A model generated the notes under the pieces. It worked only from the letters and a program-made list of their open reading frames with translations. It had not been told where the DNA came from and did not search any database. The position numbers and the translations under genes are program-made. A DNA stretch of 64,000 nt from an uncultured Mycoplasmatota bacterium (lineage in GTDB: Bacteria; Bacillota_I; Bacilli_A; RF39; UBA660): contig CAMUZS010000001.1 of assembly GCA_947165285.1 (NCBI GenBank), positions 186,001-250,000 on the forward strand, in the 5' to 3' direction. This document shows positions 34,863 to 43,761 of the stretch, in pieces (position 1 is the stretch's first letter; every line of letters starts with the position of its first letter).

Positions 34863-35323
34863 CCCCCATATACAGCATTAGGATAAACTTCTAACATTGA
34901 TTTCCATTGTACTACAAATAGATCTGCAAATTTATATATTAACTTACCTGTAACAGTCTTTGAATGAATATTTGCTAATGTTTCAATATATATAACTTTT
35001 TTTCCAAATATTTTTGCAATACAACACATTGGACCAGCTGTATGAGTTCCTGTAGTAACTATATATCCTGGTTTATATTTTATAAAGTAAAACAAAGATA
35101 TAAATGAATTAATTAATAATATAAATGGATAAATTAATAATAATTTTTTAGTCCCATAAACTAAATAAGATAATTTTTTATTATATTCTTTCTTTAAATA
35201 TTTAGTACTTTTATTTTTTTCGGTTACTATATGATAATTATATTTATCAAATAAGGGACTTAATTTTAATAATTCATTTAAATGTCCACCACCAGATGAT
35301 ATAAATAATACATTCTTTTTCAA
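34850..35323 (-). CDS. Alg14/PssD-like glycosyltransferase subunit
   Basis: 157 residues from a TTG start at 35323, chosen because GGAGG lies 7 nt upstream across the end of the GT4 gene. The frame also extends to 35353 without a ribosome site. Motifs: VLFISSGGGHLNELL at the N-terminus, a membrane-associated hydrophobic stretch (about 60-80) and GYIVTTGTHTAGP. It anchors the Alg13-like catalytic half to the membrane. Confidence 0.82.
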   Translation of the reverse strand: MKKNVLFISSGGGHLNELLKLSPLFDKYNYHIVTEKNKSTKYLKKEYNKKLSYLVYGTKKLLLIYPFILLINSFISLFYFIKYKPGYIVTTGTHTAGPMCCIAKIFGKKVIYIETLANIHSKTVTGKLIYKFADLFVVQWKSMLEVYPNAVYGGWIF

Positions 35324-35325
35324 TC

Positions 35326-36456
35326 TTATTCCTCCAATAATTTTATCCAACAATTCTTAGTATTTTGCTTATCATATTTTTTTGATGTAAAATATGCATT
35401 TTTACTAAACTCAACTAATTTTTTTCTATCATTTAATAATTCTATAACTTTATTTGCCATTTCATTTTTATCTCTATTATTAATTAGATATCCATTTTCG
35501 TTATTATTAATAATATCACAAGCTCCTTCTGCACTATTAAATGCTATTGGAACTAATTTTTTTGACATTGCTTCAATTAAAACTAAACCAAATGATTCCG
35601 TATATGAACTCATTAAATATATACTAGATAAATGATATAATTTATTAATATATTCATGATTTTGATATCCATGTAATGTTATATAATTTGATAGATTTAA
35701 TTTTTTTATCTTCTTTTGTAATTTATTATATTCTTGTCCATCACCAATTATATTTAAATGAACATCTTCTTTTTGATCCTTAATTAACTTAAAAACATCT
35801 ATTAAATCATCATATCCTTTTTCAGGTGATAATCTTCCAACACTTATTAAATTATTAGTATCTAAATTTGATAAATTAGTATCATTACTATCAATAAAAT
35901 TTGGAATATAAATACATTTACATTTAATATTATTATCATTAAATATTTTTTCATAAGTTAATTTTAAAGATTCACTTACTAAAATAACACTATTTAATCT
36001 TTGACATGATTTCATAAATTCTTTTTGATATTTTAAATTACCATGATGATGATTATGTTCCCAACCTATTAATTTTCCTTTACCATATTTACCAAGTAAT
36101 TTATTTGTAAATATTCTAGTTGATATGATTATATCACTATCAATTTTTTTTATTGCATTAATTGTCACTCTTTTTTTTAATCTTAATATATTTAGTGCTT
36201 TAACTCCTTCTTTAAATGTAGTAAATATTTTTAAATGTTTAACACTATCTATAAATTCTTTTTTATTTGGTTTCATATTTGTTAAATATTTAATTTTTAC
36301 ATTTTTATTTAATTCAAATACTTCTTTATCATATAGTTTATATATACTTAATATTTCAACTTCATAATCATTACATAATAAATTTGCAACATCACAAATA
36401 CATTTTTCTATACCACCATATCCTAAATGTAACGCTAAGAATGTAATTTTTTTCAT
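35326..36456 (-). CDS. GT4-family glycosyltransferase
   Basis: About 376 residues, GT-B fold. The N-terminal domain opens ALHLGYGGIEKCI. The C-terminal domain has ISVGRLSPEKGYDDLI and the donor-binding ESFGLVLIEAMS. The start at 36456 has AGGTG upstream. It is the first gene of the four-gene glycan operon and transfers an unknown sugar in the cytosol. Confidence 0.88.
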   Translation of the reverse strand: MKKITFLALHLGYGGIEKCICDVANLLCNDYEVEILSIYKLYDKEVFELNKNVKIKYLTNMKPNKKEFIDSVKHLKIFTTFKEGVKALNILRLKKRVTINAIKKIDSDIIISTRIFTNKLLGKYGKGKLIGWEHNHHHGNLKYQKEFMKSCQRLNSVILVSESLKLTYEKIFNDNNIKCKCIYIPNFIDSNDTNLSNLDTNNLISVGRLSPEKGYDDLIDVFKLIKDQKEDVHLNIIGDGQEYNKLQKKIKKLNLSNYITLHGYQNHEYINKLYHLSSIYLMSSYTESFGLVLIEAMSKKLVPIAFNSAEGACDIINNNENGYLINNRDKNEMANKVIELLNDRKKLVEFSKNAYFTSKKYDKQNTKNCWIKLLEE

Positions 36457-36503
36457 TTCTTTCACCTATTATTATTATAGGTTAATTAATTATTTTAGTA
36501 AAG

Positions 36504-36525
36504 AAAAAAGAGATTAAAATCTCTT
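36504..36525 (-). terminator. Terminator of the LppM-like gene
   Basis: Stem AAGAGAT/ATCTCTT with a TTTTTT tail on the minus strand. Confidence 0.7.
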
Positions 36526-37297
36526 AATCAATAATTTCTATATCTATATTATTATCTACATTATTATTAGTTTCTAATGTTTGATTATCTTTAGTTAGAT
36601 CATTATTTTTTTTCTTTTTATTTTTAATAATAGCAATAATTATAAGTATAAATACCAATACTGCCGCTACTATTAAAACTATTGCTTCAATTATATTAAA
36701 CATATTAAATTCAAACTTAATAGGATTATTTCCTAATGTTGATAAATTCCATATTAATCTTTTACCATCATTTTCTACACTTGTAGCATTATTAGATATT
36801 GTTTTATAAGGAACATTAAGAACAAATTTTAAATCCATTGATGATAAATAAGTATTAGCTATATTAGCATAATCATCAGTATTAGATAAACTATTAGTAT
36901 TTGCAAAATTACTTAAAGATGCGCTATATCTATTGATTAAAAATCCTTTATTAACTATAAATGAATTTTGATTATTATCTTGACTATTAATTTTAAAATC
37001 ATTATTAATATTAAAATCATCAATATTATTAACATGTTTTGTTAATTTATATCCTTTGTATGTTCCATCATCATAATCTTCAACTTGATATCCTTCTTCT
37101 TCTAATGTTTTTTTACTAGAATCAATATGAGAAAAAGTATCATCTCCACTATTTAATAAAGATTTATTTAATCCCATAATTATAGAAATATCCATGCTTT
37201 TATCAACATTTACATTCATTTCTACATTTTCTTTAACACAACCACTAAATAATAATAAACAAAACAATACTATTAATAATTTACAACCCTTTTTCAT
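36524..37297 (-). CDS. LppM-like lipoprotein (DUF3153 type)
   Basis: 257 residues. Lipobox LLFSGC gives lipidation at about Cys20. A beta-rich outside domain follows (VEMNVNVDKSMDISIIM), and a C-terminal membrane span (about 205-228) leads into a short polar tail. This lipobox, domain and C-terminal anchor arrangement matches the LppM/DUF3153 family. Role unknown. It is last in the run of envelope genes from 40.2 kb. Confidence 0.65.
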   Translation of the reverse strand: MKKGCKLLIVLFCLLLFSGCVKENVEMNVNVDKSMDISIIMGLNKSLLNSGDDTFSHIDSSKKTLEEEGYQVEDYDDGTYKGYKLTKHVNNIDDFNINNDFKINSQDNNQNSFIVNKGFLINRYSASLSNFANTNSLSNTDDYANIANTYLSSMDLKFVLNVPYKTISNNATSVENDGKRLIWNLSTLGNNPIKFEFNMFNIIEAIVLIVAAVLVFILIIIAIIKNKKKKNNDLTKDNQTLETNNNVDNNIDIEIID

Positions 37298-37313
37298 TTC
37301 TTTTACTCCTTAT

Positions 37314-37814
37314 CTAAAATCTTTTTTGTAAAAACATCAAATATAATTCACTTTCATAAAATTGACTATCAATTGATGCTAAACCAGATTCATTATCATA
37401 AATAATTGTTACTTTTATTGTTTTGGTTTCTCCAGCTTTTATTATATCACCTTTTTTAATATCAGTTCCATCTAAATATTTAGCACTATATTTTATATGT
37501 TTTTTAAAATAATAATCAAATTTTAGATTAAACGGATTAAATTTTAATTTTGCATCTATTGTACCATCATTTATTATATCAAATGTATATTCTATTGAAT
37601 CCCCATTTGTTGAAAAATTTGTTCTTGTCATTAATCCATGTTTTGTTAATTCAGCTTTTTCTGCTCTAACATTACCTTCAGCATTAATTCTTTGAAGATT
37701 AGTATATTTAATATCCCATTCTTGACCTTTTGGAACATATACATATAAAAACAAACATACCAATACCAATACTACAACTACTATCAATATAGCCAATCCA
37801 ATTATTTTTTTCAT
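37314..37814 (-). CDS. Membrane-anchored protein with beta-sandwich domain
   Basis: 166 residues. One N-terminal span (about 4-27), then an outside domain whose pattern (SIEYTFDIINDGTIDAKL, then GDIIKAGETKTIKVTI) resembles immunoglobulin-like repeats of DUF11-type proteins. AGGAGAA ribosome site, 6 nt after the GT-C-like gene. Function unknown; context suggests the envelope. Confidence 0.6.
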   Translation of the reverse strand: MKKIIGLAILIVVVVLVLVCLFLYVYVPKGQEWDIKYTNLQRINAEGNVRAEKAELTKHGLMTRTNFSTNGDSIEYTFDIINDGTIDAKLKFNPFNLKFDYYFKKHIKYSAKYLDGTDIKKGDIIKAGETKTIKVTIIYDNESGLASIDSQFYESELYLMFLQKRF

Positions 37815-37820
37815 ATCAAT

Positions 37821-39278
37821 TTATTCTCCTTTAACGAAAATATAACAAGTATCATCCTCATAATATATTTTATATTCATCTAATACTTCTAAATAATAAT
37901 GTAGTGAACGTGATTTAGAAGTTATTAAAACATCAAAATTATATTCATCTAATAGTTTTTTTGGATCAGAGGTTAAATTTTCTAAACTTTTTGAATCAGG
38001 TAATATTTTAGATGAGAAGACATCACCTAATCCATAACTAAATAATTTTACATCATCTAATAAATTAAATTGATCTAATTTATATAATAAATTACCACCT
38101 TGTCCAAAATCATTAAATAATCTCTTTGGTTTTAATTCACCTAATTTTTTTACTGATTCATCACTATAATATCCATCATGATCAATCACACCAACTTTAT
38201 TAAATGTTTTAACTTGTTTATATCCTATAAATGCAGCTCCCATTATTAGTAATATACAAAATAATACTGTTAATACTTTTTCAAATCCCTTAAATGGTTT
38301 TGAAAGAACTTTATACATATCATCACTAACAAAGAAATATTTACCTAAATTCCACATTGAATATATCGCATACATACCAATAAATCTTTGGCTTCTTAAA
38401 GCCATAAATAAGAATAAGAATTGAAAAGCTATTTCATAAAATTTCATTTTTTTCTTAGTTAATATCATATTAGCAATTGGTATAGCAATTATTAAAAATA
38501 AATATATACCAAATATTCCATGAAAATCTGGACTCTTCCATTCTAATATTAAATCTAACATGTTAGCATCAGCCATATTAGTAAATGGATATAAAATCAT
38601 TTTATAACCAAATGGATTTATACAACTACCAAGTAAGGTTAAGACAAGTACAATTATTAATGTTTTAATCTGTTTTTTAGATAGTTTAAATGATGCCCAT
38701 CTATCTTCTTTAAATTTAAATATTTTCAAGAATAATTCACATAATAATATACCTATAATAAATATATAACTTAAAGATGATGATCCACCATGAAAGTTAA
38801 CCCAAATTATTTGAAGGATTGGAATTGTATATATTAACTTACCAAATTTTTTTTCATCGTCTAAATATGAAAATAATACATAAACTAAATACGCCATAAA
38901 TAATAAACTTAAAATATATGGACGTGGTCCAGTTACTTTAAAAAATACTGTCATCATTAATAAATAAATTAATTTAAAGTCAAATATCTTTTTTAATTTT
39001 ACACGAAGTGATTTAGCCATTAATATATATAATAATAAAAATATTACTAACATTATGGCAATACATCCCATTGGTCCTATTTTATACATAATTAATTCTG
39101 TAAGCCATTCATGTGATGTCCAATTATATGGACCATGCCATGTAAATAATTCTGTTTTAGGAATAGAATGTGAATTGTTTATAAAATGACCTATTACATG
39201 ATGCCAAAACCAATCATTATCAGTTATTGGCTCAAAAGCCATAAATAAACCAACTATAAATGTAAATAATACACCCAT
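37821..39278 (-). CDS. GT-C-like polytopic membrane protein
   Basis: About 485 residues with about ten membrane spans. The first outside loop contains DNDWFWHHVIGHFI and later WTSHEWLTELI, the acidic/His-rich loop typical of GT-C transferases that use polyprenyl-phosphate sugars. The start at 39278 has GAGAGGAAG. It directly follows the GT2 gene, which probably makes its lipid-linked sugar donor. Target unknown. Confidence 0.65.
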   Translation of the reverse strand: MGVLFTFIVGLFMAFEPITDNDWFWHHVIGHFINNSHSIPKTELFTWHGPYNWTSHEWLTELIMYKIGPMGCIAIMLVIFLLLYILMAKSLRVKLKKIFDFKLIYLLMMTVFFKVTGPRPYILSLLFMAYLVYVLFSYLDDEKKFGKLIYTIPILQIIWVNFHGGSSSLSYIFIIGILLCELFLKIFKFKEDRWASFKLSKKQIKTLIIVLVLTLLGSCINPFGYKMILYPFTNMADANMLDLILEWKSPDFHGIFGIYLFLIIAIPIANMILTKKKMKFYEIAFQFLFLFMALRSQRFIGMYAIYSMWNLGKYFFVSDDMYKVLSKPFKGFEKVLTVLFCILLIMGAAFIGYKQVKTFNKVGVIDHDGYYSDESVKKLGELKPKRLFNDFGQGGNLLYKLDQFNLLDDVKLFSYGLGDVFSSKILPDSKSLENLTSDPKKLLDEYNFDVLITSKSRSLHYYLEVLDEYKIYYEDDTCYIFVKGE

Positions 39279-39279
39279 A

Positions 39280-40221
39280 TTAATCTTCCTCTCTTTCCTT
39301 AACAATATATATTGGTCTTTTCTTTGTTTCTAAATATGTTTTTGCTAAGTATTGTCCAATAATACCCATACAAAATAACTCAATACCACCAACAAATAAA
39401 ACAATACATACTGTACTTGGCCAACCACCAACTGGATCACCAAAAGCAATTGTTTTTATTATAATTACTATAATTGAAATAAAAGCAATTAAACACATAA
39501 TTAATCCTAAAAAGGCTGCAATAGAAAGTGGTGCTGTAGTAAATGCTACTATACCCTCAATGGCATATTTAAATAATTTATAAAATGACCATTTTGTTTC
39601 TCCAGCTACTCTTTCAATATTTTCATATTCTAACCATTTAGTATTAAATCCAACAAATGAAAACAATCCTTTAGAATAACGATTATATTCTTTTAGAGTC
39701 AAAATCGAATCAACTACTTGTCTAGTCATTAAACGATAATCTCTTGCACCATCAACCATTTCAACTTTAGACATCTTATTAATAATTTTATAAAACATAC
39801 GAGCAAAAAAACTTCTTATAATTGGTTCACCTTTTCTAGTAACTCTTCTAGTAGCAACAATATCATATTCTTCATGAACAATTATATGATACATTTCAGG
39901 TAATAAACTAGGTGGATCTTGTAAATCAGCATCCATTAATGTAATATAATCACCTTTACTATGTTCTAATCCTGCTAACATAGCAGCTTCTTTACCAAAA
40001 TTTCTTGAAAATGAAACAAATTTTACTCTTTTATCATCCGTTCTTAATTTTTTTATTATTTTTAAAGTATTATCTTTTGATCCATCATCTACAAAAATAA
40101 ATTCAAAATCTAAATAATCCATTTTTTCTGCTACTTTATTTATTTCTGTATAAAATTTAGGTAAAGATTCTTCTTCGTTATAACAAGAAACTATTACTGA
40201 TATAAGTTTATTTTTGCTCAT
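39280..40221 (-). CDS. GT2 polyprenyl-phosphate glycosyltransferase (GtrB/DPM1-like)
   Basis: About 313 residues. The GT-A domain has VSCYNEEESLP, VDDGSKDNT and the DADLQDPP metal motif. Two C-terminal spans (about 225-250 and 262-290) match GtrB. It loads a sugar on to undecaprenyl phosphate at the inner face. The start at 40221 was chosen by alignment to family starts. It leads the envelope operon. Confidence 0.88.
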   Translation of the reverse strand: MSKNKLISVIVSCYNEEESLPKFYTEINKVAEKMDYLDFEFIFVDDGSKDNTLKIIKKLRTDDKRVKFVSFSRNFGKEAAMLAGLEHSKGDYITLMDADLQDPPSLLPEMYHIIVHEEYDIVATRRVTRKGEPIIRSFFARMFYKIINKMSKVEMVDGARDYRLMTRQVVDSILTLKEYNRYSKGLFSFVGFNTKWLEYENIERVAGETKWSFYKLFKYAIEGIVAFTTAPLSIAAFLGLIMCLIAFISIIVIIIKTIAFGDPVGGWPSTVCIVLFVGGIELFCMGIIGQYLAKTYLETKKRPIYIVKEREED

Positions 40222-40276
40222 TTTAAAACAACTCTTTTCTATATATAATTTTAACATATTCATTTTATAAATTAAA

Positions 40277-40307
40277 GAAAAATCAAGAATTATAATCTTG
40301 ATTTTTT
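40277..40307. terminator. Terminator between GNAT and GT2 genes
   Basis: An 11-bp stem AAAAATCAAGA/TCTTGATTTTT with a 7-nt loop, T runs on both strands. Confidence 0.8.
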
Positions 40308-40319
40308 CTTTAATAAAAA

Positions 40320-40772
40320 TTATTTGCTCCTTTTCAAAGTATAAATATCACCACAAATATTTTCATAACCAGCAAATAATGCCAATTTTTGACTTGCAAT
40401 ATTTTTAATATTTATCCTTAAATCTAAACTATCTATATCATTATATTGTTCAAATATTTTTTTACTAAATTCAGATAATAATAATGATCCAAAATGTTGT
40501 TTTCTATATATATTTAAAATAGCATAAGATATTTCATATGTATTACTATATTGATTTATAGTTATTATTCCTACTGGAATTTTATTAAAAAATGCTACAT
40601 AAAAATTTGCTACAAGACCATTTTTATTATTTCTATTTAAAAATTCATATAACATTTCTAAATTACCCAAATATCTTTGAATTTTAAAATCATTTCCTAA
40701 ATTTATTAATAAACTTTTATGTTCAATATTTTTTTCATTATACTCTTCTAAAATAAAATTATCTAATACCAT
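40320..40772 (-). CDS. GNAT-family acetyltransferase
   Basis: 150 residues from ATG 40772, which has GAGGG 7 nt upstream. The GNAT core is visible: VAFFNKIPVGIITINQ, EISYAILNIYRKQHFGSLLL (acetyl-CoA loop, degenerate Q/RxxGxG) and NIASQKLALFAGYE. It transfers an acetyl group to an unknown substrate. Confidence 0.8.
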   Translation of the reverse strand: MVLDNFILEEYNEKNIEHKSLLINLGNDFKIQRYLGNLEMLYEFLNRNNKNGLVANFYVAFFNKIPVGIITINQYSNTYEISYAILNIYRKQHFGSLLLSEFSKKIFEQYNDIDSLDLRINIKNIASQKLALFAGYENICGDIYTLKRSK

Positions 40773-40811
40773 AAAATATCCCTCGATAAATAGATTATAA
40801 CACAAAAAAAT

Positions 40812-41903
40812 TTATTTTTCTTTTTTATTATCTACTGATAAAATAATTCCAATTGACATCATAGATACTAATAAAGAAGATCCACCATAGGAAATAAATG
40901 GTAGAGTAACTCCTGTTACAGGAATTAGTCCAGTTACTACAGATAAATTTAAAAGTGCTTGAATTAATATTTGAGAAGCTAATCCAAATACTAAATATTT
41001 ACTAAATAGATCTTTTGTAGATAAAGATATTTTAATAGATTTATAAAATATAAACATAAATAGCATTGTAACAATTAATACACCTAAAAAACCAAATTCT
41101 TCTGAAATTATAGCAAATATAAAATCAGTTTGAGGTTCGGGTAAATAAAAATGTTTTTGAATAGAATTAAATAATCCTGCACCTAAAAGACCAGATGGAC
41201 CAATTGCATATAAACTTTGTATTATTTGAAATCCACTTCCTAAAGGATCTGTCCATGGATTAAGATAAGATACAATTCTTGCCATTCGATATGGAGCTAA
41301 TATAATCAAAGTAATTATTCCAATTAACCCTAATATTCCACATTTAATAAAAAATGATAATTTTGTTCCACTAACAAATATAATTAATAATAAACTTAAT
41401 ATAATAACCATAGCTTGCCCAAAATCTGGTTCTAACATAATAAGAGCAAAAAATAAAAATATTACACCAATAATTGGAAAAATACCTCTTTTTATATCTT
41501 TAATATCTTTATCATTACACGCTAAATATTTTGACACAAAAATAATTAATGATATTTTTGCAAATTCTGACGGTTGAATACCAAAAGAGCCAATTTTAAA
41601 CCATGAACGAGAACCATTTCTTACATTTCCAATTCCAGGTATTAATACCAAAACTAATAATATTAAAGATATTAATAATATTTTATTTGCATATTTTTCA
41701 TATATACGATAATCAATTTTTTTTAAAATAAAAATCATAATTAAACCTATAACAAAAAATAAAAATTGTGCTATTAAATATTTGTACTCATTATTATATT
41801 TATATTCTGCCCATACATATGATGAAGAATATATCATTAACATTCCAAATAATGTTATTATTATTACTGATATTAACAATGAATTGGTTTTGATAAATTT
41901 CAT
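40812..41903 (-). CDS. ftsW: SEDS glycan polymerase, FtsW/SpoVE type
   Basis: 363 residues with ten spans. Family motifs: NGSRSWFKIGSFGIQPSE, YLNPWTDPLGSGFQ with the catalytic-region Asp, and the C-terminal GVTLPFISYGGSS. With a class B PBP it polymerises septal peptidoglycan from lipid II. Its position after mraY follows the dcw order, so FtsW or SpoVE is more likely than RodA. AGGTG ribosome site. Confidence 0.9.
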   Translation of the reverse strand: MKFIKTNSLLISVIIITLFGMLMIYSSSYVWAEYKYNNEYKYLIAQFLFFVIGLIMIFILKKIDYRIYEKYANKILLISLILLVLVLIPGIGNVRNGSRSWFKIGSFGIQPSEFAKISLIIFVSKYLACNDKDIKDIKRGIFPIIGVIFLFFALIMLEPDFGQAMVIILSLLLIIFVSGTKLSFFIKCGILGLIGIITLIILAPYRMARIVSYLNPWTDPLGSGFQIIQSLYAIGPSGLLGAGLFNSIQKHFYLPEPQTDFIFAIISEEFGFLGVLIVTMLFMFIFYKSIKISLSTKDLFSKYLVFGLASQILIQALLNLSVVTGLIPVTGVTLPFISYGGSSLLVSMMSIGIILSVDNKKEK

Positions 41904-41925
41904 ACTTTCACCTATTTAATAATAT

Positions 41926-41957
41926 GAAAAAAATAGTGTATTATACTTACACTATTT
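41926..41957 (-). terminator. Terminator of the hydrolase gene
   Basis: A 10-bp stem AAATAGTGTA/TACACTATTT with a T run on the minus strand. Confidence 0.8.
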
Positions 41958-42662
41958 TATAAACTTATTAATAATTGTTAAAGTAGATGATGTTTTCTTT
42001 TCTCCAATATCATGATCTCCACCTTTAATTATTTCTATTCTTTTTTTAAAATCATCATTTACATAATTAAGTACTTTTAAAGGATTTACTAAAGTATCTA
42101 GATCACCATATATTATTTTAAAATCTTTTGGATTATATTTTTGCAATTCATCTAACATATTAATTCTTACAATATTTTGATAAGTATTTCTTAAAAATCT
42201 TGTTCCATAAACCATCTCTGGAACTTTAATTATTTTTATTAAATATATATCTCTAATTATTTTTCTAATTGGATTTAATATTTTTGGTGTTTTAAAAAAA
42301 TTTTTTGATTTATTAGTATTTCTTATTAATGCAGGTGCAATTAATATTTCTTTTATATTGCTATTAAAAAGTGTTTTATATCTAAGTGCCACTGCTCCAC
42401 CAAAAGAATAACCAAGCAAATAATCAATTTTTAAATTATTTTCTTTTATATAATCATCTATATATTTTGCATAATCATCTAAAGTCCACATTTTAACATT
42501 TGGTTCTTTTTGTTTCCCAAAACCAGGTAAATCAGGATAAAATATTTCATAATTTTTACTTAATTCTTTTATAAAAGTTGACCTTTTATCCCAAGTTAAA
42601 CAATTATTAATTTTATAATAATATCTATAATCCCAACCATGTAATAATAATATTTTTTTCAT
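41952..42662 (-). CDS. Alpha/beta hydrolase
   Basis: 236 residues. Oxyanion motif LLLHGWDY, nucleophile elbow GYSFGGAVA, a late Asp (GDLDTLVNP) and His (GGDHDIGE) make a full catalytic triad. Substrate unknown. It stands between mraY and ftsW, where other Firmicutes have murD. Each neighbour has its own terminator. Confidence 0.82.
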   Translation of the reverse strand: MKKILLLHGWDYRYYYKINNCLTWDKRSTFIKELSKNYEIFYPDLPGFGKQKEPNVKMWTLDDYAKYIDDYIKENNLKIDYLLGYSFGGAVALRYKTLFNSNIKEILIAPALIRNTNKSKNFFKTPKILNPIRKIIRDIYLIKIIKVPEMVYGTRFLRNTYQNIVRINMLDELQKYNPKDFKIIYGDLDTLVNPLKVLNYVNDDFKKRIEIIKGGDHDIGEKKTSSTLTIINKFIK

Positions 42663-42676
42663 AAAAACCTCAAATA

Positions 42677-42703
42677 CAAAAAAAGTGTATTATAACCATA
42701 CAC
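42677..42703 (-). terminator. Terminator of mraY
   Basis: Stem GTGTAT/ATACAC with a seven-T tail on the minus strand, overlapping the end of mraY. Confidence 0.7.
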
Positions 42704-43679
42704 CATATGTAATCATAAGCATTGCAAGTAGTAATCCCACTACCCAAAAAACTTTTACAATATCAGTTTCTTGCCAATTTAATTCTTCAAAATGATGGTG
42801 AAGTGGAGCCTTTTTAAATACTCTCTTTTTAAATTTTCTAATAGCAATTATTTGTATTAAAGTTGTTAAAGTTTCTATTACAAATACTCCACCAATAACT
42901 GCTAAGGAAATTTCATGTCTAGTTAAAATTGCAATTGCAGCTAAAGTTGCTCCAAGTGACATTGAACCAGTATCACCCATAAATACTTTTGCTGGATGAG
43001 TATTAAATAGTAAAAATCCTAAAAGCGATCCTACTAATATAAAACAAAATATAGCAATTTCATTATTTCCGGATAGCCAACTTGTAGACCATGCAATTAA
43101 GCCATATGCTAAAAATGCAATCGCACTAAGTCCTCCAGCAAGCCCATCTAATCCATCTGTTAAATTAACTGCATTTGATGTACCAACAAGTAAAAATAAT
43201 ATAAAAATACCATATATCCAACCTAAATTTATTTCAAAATTTAAAAATGATATTTCAATTGTTGGATTTCCACCATTTCTAATAAATATATAGAAAAATA
43301 CTAATGCAATTAATGTTTGTATAAGTAATTTTAATAATCTTGATAAACCTTTATTATTTTTGAATTTTATTTTCATAAAATCATCAACAAAACCCAGAGC
43401 TGCATAAGATAAGAAAACAAACATAACTATTACTATATTACTTGTAATTTCTAGACTTCCATACATCCATAAGAATAATGTTGCCAAGATGGTTGGAATA
43501 ATAAATATAAATCCTCCCATAGTTGGTGTTCCTTGTTTAATTTGATGTTTTTCTAATGATTTACTTACTTGTTGACCAGCTTTAATTTTTTTCATAAATG
43601 GAATAAATAATAATCCCACTATTATTGCTAAAATAAAACCAAGCATTATAGCCATTGCTGTTTTTGCTAAAATTAACAT
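42690..43679 (-). CDS. mraY: Phospho-MurNAc-pentapeptide transferase
   Basis: 329 residues with about ten spans. Signature motifs: GTPTMGG, the Asp-rich NLTDGLDGLAGG, FMGDTGS and the His cluster APLHHHFE. It joins UDP-MurNAc-pentapeptide to undecaprenyl phosphate, giving lipid I. AGGAGCTG ribosome site. An inverted repeat ACTATC/GATAGT lies about 55 nt upstream, near a TATAAT, so it may have its own promoter. Confidence 0.96.
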   Translation of the reverse strand: MLILAKTAMAIMLGFILAIIVGLLFIPFMKKIKAGQQVSKSLEKHQIKQGTPTMGGFIFIIPTILATLFLWMYGSLEITSNIVIVMFVFLSYAALGFVDDFMKIKFKNNKGLSRLLKLLIQTLIALVFFYIFIRNGGNPTIEISFLNFEINLGWIYGIFILFLLVGTSNAVNLTDGLDGLAGGLSAIAFLAYGLIAWSTSWLSGNNEIAIFCFILVGSLLGFLLFNTHPAKVFMGDTGSMSLGATLAAIAILTRHEISLAVIGGVFVIETLTTLIQIIAIRKFKKRVFKKAPLHHHFEELNWQETDIVKVFWVVGLLLAMLMITYGVWL

Positions 43680-43761
43680 ATACTCAGCTCCTAATCTTTT
43701 TTAATTATACTACAATAACTATCTATAATCGATAGTATTAAATAAATTTTACGTTTATTTG

